Shown: piece after piece, positions 8,396 to 19,663 of the stretch
Position numbering within the stretch: position 1 is the first letter of the stretch
Layout of the letters: the number at the start of each line of letters is the position of its first letter
NCBI RefSeq assembly: GCF_024198175.1
Contig: NZ_JAJVKV010000003.1
Span: 930,001-994,000 of the forward strand
Source of the DNA: Pyxidicoccus xibeiensis
Lineage (GTDB): Bacteria; Myxococcota; Myxococcia; Myxococcales; Myxococcaceae
Direction: 5' to 3'
Length of the DNA: 64,000 nt
Translations under genes and position numbers: made by a program
Notes under the pieces: generated by a model
Told to the model about the DNA's origin: nothing
The model's input: only the letters and a program-made list of their open reading frames with translations
Databases searched by the model: none

Positions 8396-9561
8396 GGCGG
8401 CCCTCCCAGGCACGCAGCGCGGGCTTCACGCTGCTGGAGGTGCTGATTGGCACCACCATCTCCTCCGTCGTGCTGCTGGCGGTGGCCGCCACGGTCATCG
8501 GCGTCAACAGCGTCTTCCAGGGCAACAGCCTCTCCAAGCAGACGGTGGAGGGCAGCCGCGTGGGGATGGACTACCTCAAGCGCACGCTGCGGCTGGCCGG
8601 CTATGGGCTGGACCCCGCGCTGGCCTTCGACTTCAACACCGCCGGCCTGCCGGGCAACGCGAAGGACAACTTCGTCCAGGACCTCACGCCCTGGGGCACC
8701 GTCATCACCGACGACCTGGCGTTCCGCTACCGGGACCCCATGTACCTGCGGCGCGGCCACGTGAGCGGCAGCGGCCCGTACACCCTCAATCTGGAGGCCG
8801 GCACCTCCTTCGGGCAGGGGTTTCGCCTGGGGCAGACGCTGCTGCTGGCCTGCCCCGGCGGCCTGGAGTACTTCCTGGGGCGCCTCAACGCGGACGCGCT
8901 CGCCACCGCCAACACCGCCGCGCTCACGGCCGTGCCCGAGAGCCCGGCCCTTCCGGCCTGCCTGACCAACGCCGACAGGCCCGCCTTCGTGCTGCTGGTG
9001 CACGAGAAGCGGCTGCGCGTGGAGTCGTTCGGCGGGCGGCCGTACCTCGTGGTGCGCCACGGCTGGGCGGCCGACTCCGACTTCGACCCGCTCGTCGCCA
9101 ACGTCGAGTCCTTCCAGGTCGCCTACCAGATGAACCGGCCCCCCGCGAGCTCCACCTGCTGCGTGGGCCAGGCCGCTCCGGATGCAACGGAGGGCACCGG
9201 CACCAGCTGGCTGCTGGGTGACGAGGACGTCGCCCTGCTGCCGAACACCGGCCCCACCCGCCCCACGTACGACACGCAGTACGACGCGGTGGAGCGCTAC
9301 ACCGCGCACCCGGCCAACATCCGCGCCGTGCGCGTGGGCCTCACCGTGCGCTCGTCGCGCCAGCAGCCCTCCCAGGCCCGGGAGCTGGAGCCGCCGCCGC
9401 GGCTGCTCAACGCGCCGGCGCCCGCCGGCACGGATGCGTTCTTCCGCTCCACGGTGGAGACGTCCATCCGCGTGCCCAACATGACGTCCCGCACCTTCTT
9501 CATCCCCGACCTCCGCAACCCCACCGACGCCACCAGCAAGAAGAACGTCGGGGGAGGATAG
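8392..9561 (+). CDS. Minor type IV pilin, PilW-like
   Basis: 389 residues with a clear prepilin start: AGFTLLEVLIGTTISSVVLL, with Phe at +1 and Glu at +5. The size and the helix (SRVGMDYLKRTLRLAGYGLD) followed by a long beta-rich region fit PilW, the largest minor pilin. I chose the ATG at 8392, in an ATGA overlap with the pilV-like stop. It is third in the FimT-PilV-PilW-PilX order. Confidence 0.87.
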   Translation: MRRPSQARSAGFTLLEVLIGTTISSVVLLAVAATVIGVNSVFQGNSLSKQTVEGSRVGMDYLKRTLRLAGYGLDPALAFDFNTAGLPGNAKDNFVQDLTPWGTVITDDLAFRYRDPMYLRRGHVSGSGPYTLNLEAGTSFGQGFRLGQTLLLACPGGLEYFLGRLNADALATANTAALTAVPESPALPACLTNADRPAFVLLVHEKRLRVESFGGRPYLVVRHGWAADSDFDPLVANVESFQVAYQMNRPPASSTCCVGQAAPDATEGTGTSWLLGDEDVALLPNTGPTRPTYDTQYDAVERYTAHPANIRAVRVGLTVRSSRQQPSQARELEPPPRLLNAPAPAGTDAFFRSTVETSIRVPNMTSRTFFIPDLRNPTDATSKKNVGGG

Positions 9562-9564
9562 TCC

Positions 9565-10071
9565 ATGAACCGCTACGCACCTTCCCGGGGCAGCGCCCTG
9601 GTCATCACCCTCATCGCCCTGGCCGTCCTGCTGACCATGGTGGTGGGCGTCATCACCTTCACCGGCCGCAACCAGGCCGCCGCCGTGGCCCAGATGCGCG
9701 GCGAGCGCGTCGAGGCGTGCGCGGAGACGGCCCGGCAGTACGTGCTGTCCCGCCTGAAGGCGCATGGCGCCTTCGCCACCCGCCCCATCGATGTGACCCT
9801 CCAGGAGAAGCTGCCGGACGACCAGGAGGAAGCGGACCGCACCATCATGCGCACCAGCCACCTGGGCTCGGCCCACGCGCCGGATGGCGGGCCGACGACG
9901 GCGGAGCTGGACTCCAACTCCTTCGGTGGCGCCAACAAGCTGGTCAGCGACGCGACCAACACCCTGCGCAAGGGCACCGGCACCGGTGGCTTCTACCGCG
10001 TCGTCGTCATGTGTGACGAGCCCGGCGGCCGCCAGGCCGAGACCGAGTTCGTCTTCCGCTTCGGCATCTGA
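9565..10071 (+). CDS. Minor type IV pilin, PilX-like
   Basis: 168 residues. The N-terminus SRGSALVITLIALAVLLTMV fits PilX, which lacks the canonical Glu-5 and begins with Gly-Ser-Ala/Ser-Leu. The rest (GERVEACAETARQYVLSRLK) resembles PilX-type proteins that carry a conserved Glu-Ala-Cys turn. Three bases separate it from the PilW stop. In known systems PilX sits just before PilY1, as here. Confidence 0.85.
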   Translation: MNRYAPSRGSALVITLIALAVLLTMVVGVITFTGRNQAAAVAQMRGERVEACAETARQYVLSRLKAHGAFATRPIDVTLQEKLPDDQEEADRTIMRTSHLGSAHAPDGGPTTAELDSNSFGGANKLVSDATNTLRKGTGTGGFYRVVVMCDEPGGRQAETEFVFRFGI

Positions 10072-10104
10072 GTGCTCCCGCCCCCGCCCTTTCCGGAGTC
10101 CCCC

Positions 10105-13100
10105 ATGAAGGTCCTCCTCACCTCCCTGTCGCTCCTGTTGGCCGCGGCCCTGCTGCTGGCCGCGCCGCGCGCGGATGCCCAGGCCGCGGCCTGCTCGCTG
10201 CAGTCCACCTCCCGCCTGGACGCGATGCTCAACCCCGCGCGCGGCAGCGACGAGCGCTTCTTCACCAACCCCAGCGGCCCGCCCAACATCCTCATCATCC
10301 TGGATACGTCGGGCTCCATGAAGTACTGGCCCATCCGCTGGAACAACGACAGCTACTACAGCTACGACGAGGACCGGTTCGGCGCCGAGCCGGGCTGCCG
10401 CCAGGCGAACATCAACGCGCTGAACTACGACCCGAACGTCGCCTACCCGCGCCTGTGGCTGTCGCTGACGAACCAGAACTCTCCCTGGTTCGACCCCGCG
10501 AGGTACTACCGCTTCGACGGTGAGGGGGACAACGAGCAGGAGAGCTTCGGCATGGGCAACAACCCGGTGCAGTTCGACCAGCCCCCGCCGAACACCGTCA
10601 TCACCAACAGCGCAGGCGCCGCGTGTGCCAACCTCGTCGGTGCCAGCGTCGGTGCCCAGACCGCCTGCATGAGCTGCCTGTCCACCCGGGGCTACTTCCA
10701 GTGGCGGAAGGACCGCCGCCTGGCCACGGGCAACTTCCTCAACTTCTACTCTCCGCGCGGCCACTCGGCCGTCAACGTCATCACCCAGGTCATCCGGGAT
10801 TCGGCGCGCACGCGCTTCGGCATCATGACGTTCTCCCATAGCAACCAGGCCACCAACATCCAGGCGTGGAACGGCGAGGACGTGGTGCGCTTCGCGGAGT
10901 TCGGCCCCGCCTGCAGCGACGCCACCACGGCCACGGCGCGCAACACCCACCGTGACAACCTGCTGGTGAAGATGCGCAACGGCCTGCGCTTCAACACCGG
11001 CACGCCCCTGACGCAGGTGCTGTGGGGCTCCAGCTATTACTTCCGCTCCAGCACCGGCGACCCGTTCCCCGGCTGGTTCGGCGGGGGCTACATGGCCGAC
11101 ACGGACTTCAACGACGCGGCGTCCCCGGGCCGGGCCTCGTCGTGCTTCAGCTGCAGCTTCAACGCCATGATTCTCCTCACGGACGGCGAGCCCAACGAGC
11201 CGAACGACGCCGACTCCCAGGTGCCGCAGGTCGTGAGGGACCAGGTCGTCCCGTGCGACAACTGCTCCGCCGCGGGCCAGGGCCAGTTCAGCGGCGGCAG
11301 CCAGAGTCACATCCACCGCATCGCCAAGTGGATGTGGGACCACGACATGCGGCCGGAGCTGACCGGCACGCAGCGCGTGGCGACGTACACCGTGGGCTTC
11401 GCGCTGACGAACACCCAGGCCCTCAACCTGCTGCGCAAGACGGCGGAGGTGGGCGGCGGCCGCTTCTTCGCGGCCACCAACTCCAGCCAGCTGAAGACGG
11501 CGCTGCAGTCCATCGTGGACGACGTGCAGAGCCGCAACATCGCCTTCTCCGCCGCCGCCATCTCCTCGTTCCAGACGGGCAGCACCACCCTGAGCGCGCT
11601 GATGCCGCGCCTGTCGCCCGCGGCCGCAGGCAGCGCCTGGCGCGGGGACCTGTGGCGCTTCAACCAGTTCAACGAGTTCGTCGAAGGCGCGGACAAGAAC
11701 GGCGACAGCGACATGGATGACATCTTCGTCGTCGACCAGGACGGGGACATCGTCGTCGAGGACTCGGCCGGCAGCTTCGTCAAGGACGGCACGACGACCG
11801 CGGCCGAGGAGTTCTGGGAGGCCCGCCGGGTGCTGATGGCCCGGCCGCTCAACAGCCGGAAGATATACACCGCGCTGGACGACAGCGGAGACGGCCGGCT
11901 CGGTGAGGGAGACGAGCCCACCGAGTTCACTGTCGCCAACCGCAACAGACTCAAGCCCTACCTGGGCGTGGTGGGCACGCCCGTGTGCCCGAAGCTGGAG
12001 CTGCTGCTGCCGCTGGAGGTGGACCCCGGCAGCCTGCTGACGGGCCTCAACCTGACGCCGGCCCAGGCGGCCACGGCCGTGGGCGTCACCTTCCCCGTCA
12101 TCAGCACGCTGCTCCAGGGACAGACCTTCCTGGACGACCTGTGCCTGCGCGTGCTCATCCAGTACGTCCGGGGCCAGGACCTGGCGGACGAGAACGGCAA
12201 CGGCAACCGCACCGAGGTACGCCGCTCCGTGCTGGGCGACATCTTCCACTCGTCGCCGGTGCTGGTGGAGCCGCCCATGGACAAGTTCCTGTGCGACCTG
12301 GGCCTGAGCACCCAGTGTGCCCGCACCCTCTACAGCTCCGACCTGAACGTCGCCCCCACGCCGCTGGCCAGGGAGTCCGTCACCCGCTGCGGGGTCACCC
12401 GCGAGGTGGATGCCTACGAGGCGTACCTGGACCGCTACCGCAAGCGGGACAAGGTGGTGCTGGTGGGCGCCAACGACGGCATGGTGCACGCCTTCCGCGA
12501 CAGCACCGCGACGGAGCGGTGTGACCGCGGGCTGCCCATCGTCGAGTACGCGGCCAGCACGGGCGAGGAGGAGTGGGCCTTCATTCCCCCGGACCTGCTG
12601 TCCCGGCTGCACGAGCTGGCGGCGGGCCACCAGTACTTCGTGGACGGCGACATCATGGTGCGCGACGTGTGGGCGGATGGCTCGGGGAACTCCGGTGGGC
12701 TGAACAACATCAAGGAGTCCTCGGAGTTCCATACGCTGGCGGTGGTGTCCGAAGGCCGCGGCGGCGTGCACTACCTGGCGCTGGACCTGCGGGTGGACGC
12801 GGGGACCGGCCGCTTCCAGCCGCCGAAGCTGCGGTGGATGTTCCCCCAGCCGGCCTCCGCGGAGGCGGCCCTCTTCGGCAAGACGCTCTTCTCGCTCAGC
12901 CCCAAGGCGCCGCCCATCGGCCCGGTGCTGCTGCGGGCGGCGGACACTGACACCGAAGCGGTGGAGCGCTACGAGGTGAAGACGCGGGAGCAGTGGGTGG
13001 TGGCGCTGTCGGGGGGCTGGTCTCCGGGCCTGGAGAAGGGCCGCGGGGTGTACGTGGTGGACGCCTGGAACCTGGCGGTGCCCAACCGGCAGGACAACCT

Positions 13101-14595
13101 GTGGTGGAAGTTCGAGTACGACCCGACGGCCAGCGGTGAGCAGGACGGGCCGGCCCGGCACCTCACCCACAGCGTGGTGGCCCCGGTGGGGCTGGTGGAC
13201 TACGGCGTGGGCAAGGAGGTGAGCCAGGACGGCTTCTTCGACACGGCCGTCTTCGGAGACATGCGCGGCCAGCTGTGGGTGGCGCGCATGTCGCAGCCGG
13301 GCGAGGTGGACACCTCCACCGGGCTCATCACCAACTGGAGCGCCGCGCGCGCCTTCCAGATGGACCGCGACGGCGCCGCCACGGCGGGCGCCGGGCGCAG
13401 CCTCGACAACGTGTGGCCCTTCTATTACGTGCCCTCCATCGGCATCCAGCCGAGCACGGGCGCCATGCGGGCCCTCATCGGCACCGGCGACCGGTACGCG
13501 CTGCTGGACGACAAGGCCGGCATCTGCCGCTTCGACAACCCGCAGGCCTGCGCGAAGTACGGCTGCGGCGAGGTGGACGTGGACTACCGGGTGGAGCGCA
13601 TCGGCCGCCGCGTCACCCAGGCGCGCCAGTACTGGACGCCCGGGGAAATCACCTCGAACACGCTCACCACCGCCGCCTCCACCCTGAGCGCCTGCGGCAA
13701 CCCGGGCGAGACGGTGGTGACGGCGCGCTTCGAGAAGTACGACGTGAAGGCCTGCCCGGACTCGCCCCAGGACTACACCGGGCTGAGCTCCGCGCGCGTG
13801 GAGTGCGGACGGGACGCGCTCGGCAACTTCCGCTGCCTCAACACCAGCGGCGCGGCGCCCAACTACGCGGACCTGGAGCTCACGCGCGACGACGCGGACC
13901 TGGGGAAGAACCGCTTCTTCGGCATCCGGGTGTACGGCGGCATCAACGGCCCGACGTTCGGCGAGGAGCTCACCGCTCCCGCCGCGGGCACGAAGACCGC
14001 GCAGGAGTTCGACGACGCGCGGCTGACGGACCGCACGTCCGCCGACCCTGACGGCGGCGACCTGGTGAACGTGACGAGCTCCACCTGCACCGCGCCGACC
14101 AGCACCACGCCGTCCGTCTGCACCGGCCCGCGCGCGGCGCCGGACGGGGCCGGCTGGGTGCTGGAGTACACGGACGGCCTCGAGCACAAGACGGCTGGCG
14201 GCGCGTCCACCGTGGCGAGCTGCACGCTGTGGAACGTCATCTACCCGCGGCAGGACGGCACCGTCTGCGACAGCAGCGCCGCGCGGGCCCGCTTCTACCA
14301 GGCGGACTTCCTCACCGGCCTGCCCAACTGCGCCCTCTCGCTGGAGGGCCAGCGCTACCAGGAGCGCACGGTGCTGGCGCCTCCGCCGGAGCCCGCCACC
14401 GCGGTGATGATTTCGCCTCAGGGCGTGGTGCGCTACAGCTCGGTGATGCAGGAGCCCGGCAAGCGCCAGGCGACCTCCGTGGACGTGGCCGAGGTGAGCG
14501 ACGTGCTGCAGAACGTGTACGAGCTGCCGCTGACCCACGAGCAGCACCAGTGCCGCCACGTGGACCCGACCCGCTGCACCTCCGTCGCGCCCTGA
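10105..14595 (+). CDS. pilY1: PilY1-like pilus tip adhesin with VWA domain
   Basis: 1,496 residues. A signal peptide (MKVLLTSLSLLLAAALLLAA) is followed by a VWA domain with an intact metal site DTSGSMKYW at about residue 65. Calcium-loop-like DKNGDSDMDD and DQDGDIVVED lie near residues 530-552. From about residue 705 (LGDIFHSSPVLVEPP) the conserved PilY1 C-terminal beta-propeller begins, with VVLVGANDGMVHAFRD soon after. PilY1 proteins sit at the pilus tip, prime assembly with minor pilins and mediate adhesion. The ATG at 10105 has GGAG 7 bases before it; a GTG at 10072 is less likely. Myxococcus xanthus carries several such clusters; which paralogue this is cannot be told here. Confidence 0.93.
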   Translation: MKVLLTSLSLLLAAALLLAAPRADAQAAACSLQSTSRLDAMLNPARGSDERFFTNPSGPPNILIILDTSGSMKYWPIRWNNDSYYSYDEDRFGAEPGCRQANINALNYDPNVAYPRLWLSLTNQNSPWFDPARYYRFDGEGDNEQESFGMGNNPVQFDQPPPNTVITNSAGAACANLVGASVGAQTACMSCLSTRGYFQWRKDRRLATGNFLNFYSPRGHSAVNVITQVIRDSARTRFGIMTFSHSNQATNIQAWNGEDVVRFAEFGPACSDATTATARNTHRDNLLVKMRNGLRFNTGTPLTQVLWGSSYYFRSSTGDPFPGWFGGGYMADTDFNDAASPGRASSCFSCSFNAMILLTDGEPNEPNDADSQVPQVVRDQVVPCDNCSAAGQGQFSGGSQSHIHRIAKWMWDHDMRPELTGTQRVATYTVGFALTNTQALNLLRKTAEVGGGRFFAATNSSQLKTALQSIVDDVQSRNIAFSAAAISSFQTGSTTLSALMPRLSPAAAGSAWRGDLWRFNQFNEFVEGADKNGDSDMDDIFVVDQDGDIVVEDSAGSFVKDGTTTAAEEFWEARRVLMARPLNSRKIYTALDDSGDGRLGEGDEPTEFTVANRNRLKPYLGVVGTPVCPKLELLLPLEVDPGSLLTGLNLTPAQAATAVGVTFPVISTLLQGQTFLDDLCLRVLIQYVRGQDLADENGNGNRTEVRRSVLGDIFHSSPVLVEPPMDKFLCDLGLSTQCARTLYSSDLNVAPTPLARESVTRCGVTREVDAYEAYLDRYRKRDKVVLVGANDGMVHAFRDSTATERCDRGLPIVEYAASTGEEEWAFIPPDLLSRLHELAAGHQYFVDGDIMVRDVWADGSGNSGGLNNIKESSEFHTLAVVSEGRGGVHYLALDLRVDAGTGRFQPPKLRWMFPQPASAEAALFGKTLFSLSPKAPPIGPVLLRAADTDTEAVERYEVKTREQWVVALSGGWSPGLEKGRGVYVVDAWNLAVPNRQDNLWWKFEYDPTASGEQDGPARHLTHSVVAPVGLVDYGVGKEVSQDGFFDTAVFGDMRGQLWVARMSQPGEVDTSTGLITNWSAARAFQMDRDGAATAGAGRSLDNVWPFYYVPSIGIQPSTGAMRALIGTGDRYALLDDKAGICRFDNPQACAKYGCGEVDVDYRVERIGRRVTQARQYWTPGEITSNTLTTAASTLSACGNPGETVVTARFEKYDVKACPDSPQDYTGLSSARVECGRDALGNFRCLNTSGAAPNYADLELTRDDADLGKNRFFGIRVYGGINGPTFGEELTAPAAGTKTAQEFDDARLTDRTSADPDGGDLVNVTSSTCTAPTSTTPSVCTGPRAAPDGAGWVLEYTDGLEHKTAGGASTVASCTLWNVIYPRQDGTVCDSSAARARFYQADFLTGLPNCALSLEGQRYQERTVLAPPPEPATAVMISPQGVVRYSSVMQEPGKRQATSVDVAEVSDVLQNVYELPLTHEQHQCRHVDPTRCTSVAP

Positions 14596-14608
14596 GCGGC
14601 CGGGGCCG

Positions 14609-14640
14609 GGCCCTCCCCTCGTCGTTCCACGGGGAGGGCC
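14609..14640 (+). terminator. Hairpin terminator after pilY1 operon
   Basis: Perfect 10-bp inverted repeat GGCCCTCCCC / GGGGAGGGCC with a 12-base loop, 14 bases after the pilY1 stop. It probably ends the six-gene pilus transcript; no T-run follows. Confidence 0.68.
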
Positions 14641-14737
14641 TCGCGCCGGACGGGCCTGGGCGGCTAGAACGAGGCCCGGGTGGCCCGCCCGCCGTGCAGG
14701 GGGGCCGGGGCCGCCCTCCTGGAGCCTGGAGGCCCCC

Positions 14738-15160
14738 GTGCCCGCACTCGAAGAAGCCATCTCCCTCGCGGTGGAGGCGCACCGCGGCCAGCGCGACAAG
14801 GCCGGCCAGCCGTACATCCTCCACCCCCTTCGGGTGATGATGCGGCTGGACTCGGAGGCCGAGCGCACGGTGGCCATCCTCCATGACGTGGTGGAGGACA
14901 CGCCGTACTCGCTGGAGCGGCTGCGCGGGCTGGGCTACCCGGAGGACGTCCTCGCCGCGCTGGACGCCCTCACCCGCCGCGACGGCGAGACGTACGAGGC
15001 CTTCGTCGAGCGCCTCAGGCCCAACGCGCTCGCCCGCCGGGTGAAGCTGGCGGACCTGGAGGACAACATGGACGTGCGCCGGCTGGCGGCCGTGACGCCC
15101 CGTGACGCCGAGCGGCTGGCCCGCTACCGCGCCGCCTGGGCCCGGCTGAAGGAGCCCTGA
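14738..15160 (+). CDS. HD-domain phosphohydrolase (RelA/SpoT hydrolase-like, stand-alone)
   Basis: 140 residues. HPLRVMMRL near residue 29, then HDVVEDT near residue 49, give the metal-binding His/His-Asp pattern of the (p)ppGpp-hydrolase-type HD domain, and LADLEDNMDVRR supplies the later conserved Asp. No synthetase or TGS domain is present, so it resembles small alarmone hydrolases (Mesh1-like) or related nucleotide phosphohydrolases. The GTG start at 14738 has CTGGAGG 6 bases upstream. Substrate is inferred from fold only. Confidence 0.82.
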   Translation: MPALEEAISLAVEAHRGQRDKAGQPYILHPLRVMMRLDSEAERTVAILHDVVEDTPYSLERLRGLGYPEDVLAALDALTRRDGETYEAFVERLRPNALARRVKLADLEDNMDVRRLAAVTPRDAERLARYRAAWARLKEP

Positions 15161-15168
15161 AGCACGAC

Positions 15169-15200
15169 GGCCCGGAGTGTCTCTGAGGACGCTCCGGGCC
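15169..15200. terminator. Hairpin between convergent HD hydrolase and aconitase genes
   Basis: Arms of 12 bases, GGCCCGGAGTGT and ACGCTCCGGGCC, pair with a single G-T wobble around an 8-base loop. It sits 8 bases after one stop and 30 bases after the other, so it may serve both strands. Confidence 0.65.
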
Positions 15201-15230
15201 GCGGGTGCTACGGCGCTGCCTGCGTCAGGC

Positions 15231-17969
<2,739 letters not shown>

Positions 17970-18091
17970 GTGCGTTGCCGTCCTTCCGTGCGCAGGATGC
18001 GGCGACTTCTAAGGCCCCCTTTGACGCGTTGCAAAGGGTTCCTGCGCGGTCATCCAGGGGCGGACGGTTCCCCACCCGCCCGGCGGCCTGC

Positions 18092-19351
18092 TCAGAGGAC
18101 CTTGCGACAGGCGTACAGGACGCGCTCCAGCACCTTGCGCCAGAGGGGCCGGCGGCGGAACTCGGCCAGGGTGACCTCCCGGCAGTTGCCGCAGTCGGTG
18201 CGGAAGGAGTCCTCCAACTGCCGGCCCAGGCGCGGGTCCGCGAAGACCGCGTTGACCTCGTGGTTGAAGGCCAGGCTCAGCCGCTCCAGGTTGAACGAGC
18301 CGATGGTGCCCCACACCCCGTCCACCACGGCCGTCTTCGCGTGCAGCACGCCCCGCTGCCACTCGAAGATGCGGATGCCCGCGCCGAGCAGCTTCTCGTA
18401 GAAGGCCCGGGTGGCGAACTCCAGGAGGGGGTGGTCACTCTTCGCGTTGAGCAGCAGGTGCACCTCCACCCCGCGGCCCGCCGCCTCGCGCAGCGCCGCC
18501 ACCATGCGCCGGTCCGGGATGAAGTACGCCGCCGCGATGAGCACGCTGCTGCGCGCCCGGTGGATGGCGTGCAGGTAGGCCCGGTGGATGCTCCGCCGGC
18601 TGGACAGCACCGCCAGGCTCACCTGCCCGCGCCGGACGGGCCGGGGGTGCCAGCGCCGCAGCCCCGCCGCCAGCCGGTGGATCTTGTCCTGGAACATCAT
18701 CCGCCAGGTGGCCAGGAAGCGCCGCTCCAGCTCGTGCACCGCCGGGCCTTCGATGCGCAGCACGTCGTCGCGCCACCCCCCGCCCTGCCCCGCCGGCGCC
18801 CAGTGCGCGGAGATGTTCACCCCGCCCGTGAAGGCCACCTCGCCGTCCACTACGAGAATCTTCCGGTGGTCCCTGCGCAGCAGGTGGCGCAGGCCCCTCG
18901 CCAGGCTGAAGGGCTTGAAGGCGCGGATGTCCACGCCGCGGCGGCGCAGGGCCTCGAAGAAGCTCTTGCGGCTCGTCCACGAGCCCACCGCGTCGTAGAG
19001 CACCTTCACGTGCACGCCGCGCTCGGCCGCCTCCGCCAGCGCCTCGCCGAACAGCTCACCGACGGCGTCGGTGATGAACATGTACGTCTCGAGCCGGATG
19101 TAGCGCCGCGCGCGGCGGATGGCCTCCAGCATGGCCGGGTACGCCTCCACCCCGTCTCGCAGGAGCTGGCATGCGTTGCCCTGCACCACGGCGTGGCTGC
19201 GGGGCAGGTAGTACCGCGACAGGAGCAGCGCGGAGACGTTCGGGCTCCACACGGGCGGGTGCGCGGGCACCGGCCCCACCGCGCGGGCCAGCCGGGACTC
19301 CGCCTCACTGGAAGCACCTGACTGCTGGATCACCACCTCCGGGTCGCGCAT
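18092..19351 (-). CDS. Phospholipase D-family protein (cardiolipin synthase-like)
   Basis: 419 residues with two HxKx4D motifs: HRKILVVDGEVAFTGG (about residue 163) and HAKTAVVDGVWGTIGS (about residue 335). Paired HKD motifs form one active site through a phosphohistidine intermediate. Domain spacing and length match bacterial cardiolipin synthases of the ClsB type, which lack N-terminal membrane helices; none is visible here. Expected reaction: phosphatidyl transfer between phospholipids. Chain C-terminus is Cys/Arg-rich. It is downstream of the FHA gene on the same strand, separated by a repeat array, so probably its own transcription unit. Confidence 0.86.
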   Translation of the reverse strand: MRDPEVVIQQSGASSEAESRLARAVGPVPAHPPVWSPNVSALLLSRYYLPRSHAVVQGNACQLLRDGVEAYPAMLEAIRRARRYIRLETYMFITDAVGELFGEALAEAAERGVHVKVLYDAVGSWTSRKSFFEALRRRGVDIRAFKPFSLARGLRHLLRRDHRKILVVDGEVAFTGGVNISAHWAPAGQGGGWRDDVLRIEGPAVHELERRFLATWRMMFQDKIHRLAAGLRRWHPRPVRRGQVSLAVLSSRRSIHRAYLHAIHRARSSVLIAAAYFIPDRRMVAALREAAGRGVEVHLLLNAKSDHPLLEFATRAFYEKLLGAGIRIFEWQRGVLHAKTAVVDGVWGTIGSFNLERLSLAFNHEVNAVFADPRLGRQLEDSFRTDCGNCREVTLAEFRRRPLWRKVLERVLYACRKVL

Positions 19352-19545
19352 GGCTACCGTACGGTGCGGATGCCTCCGCGACCCGGCAACCCAAGGCCCC
19401 GATGCCCGTCCGCCCGGAGGGCGACAACGTCCGCTGACAGACGGAGCAACCCCCCGTCCCGGCGGGCAATGGTTCGTGGACTCCTCAAGGGCGGCTCGTC
19501 CCCCGGGCCTGGAGTCCGGAGGGACGAGGCCAGGTCAGGCCCGGG

Positions 19546-19663
19546 AGTCCGGGCCTACAGCCCGGAAGTGCGACGTCGAGTCCGGGCCTACAGCCCGGAA
19601 GTGCGACGTCGAGTCCGGGCCTACAGCCCGGAAGTGCGACGTCGAGTCCGGGCCTATAGCCCG
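19546..19663. repeat. Tandem 33-bp repeat, 3.6 copies, each with a stem-loop
   Basis: Three identical 33-bp units (19546-19578, 19579-19611, 19612-19644) and a 19-base partial fourth unit with one change. Read on the minus strand each contains CCGGGC-TGTAG-GCCCGG, a perfect 6-bp stem with a 5-base loop. The first stem on that strand includes the FHA gene's TAG stop, so the array lies at the 3' end of that transcript. It could act as a repeated terminator or mRNA 3' protector. No spacers, so not CRISPR. Confidence 0.88.

Noticed and set aside
8356..14901. A 2,181-codon open frame on the minus strand across the pilus genes
   Set aside because: It runs antisense to pilW, pilX and pilY1, whose motifs are clear; its Arg/His/Gly/Ala-heavy composition is that of a GC-driven shadow.
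19546..19663. CRISPR array
   Set aside because: Units are joined directly with no spacers.
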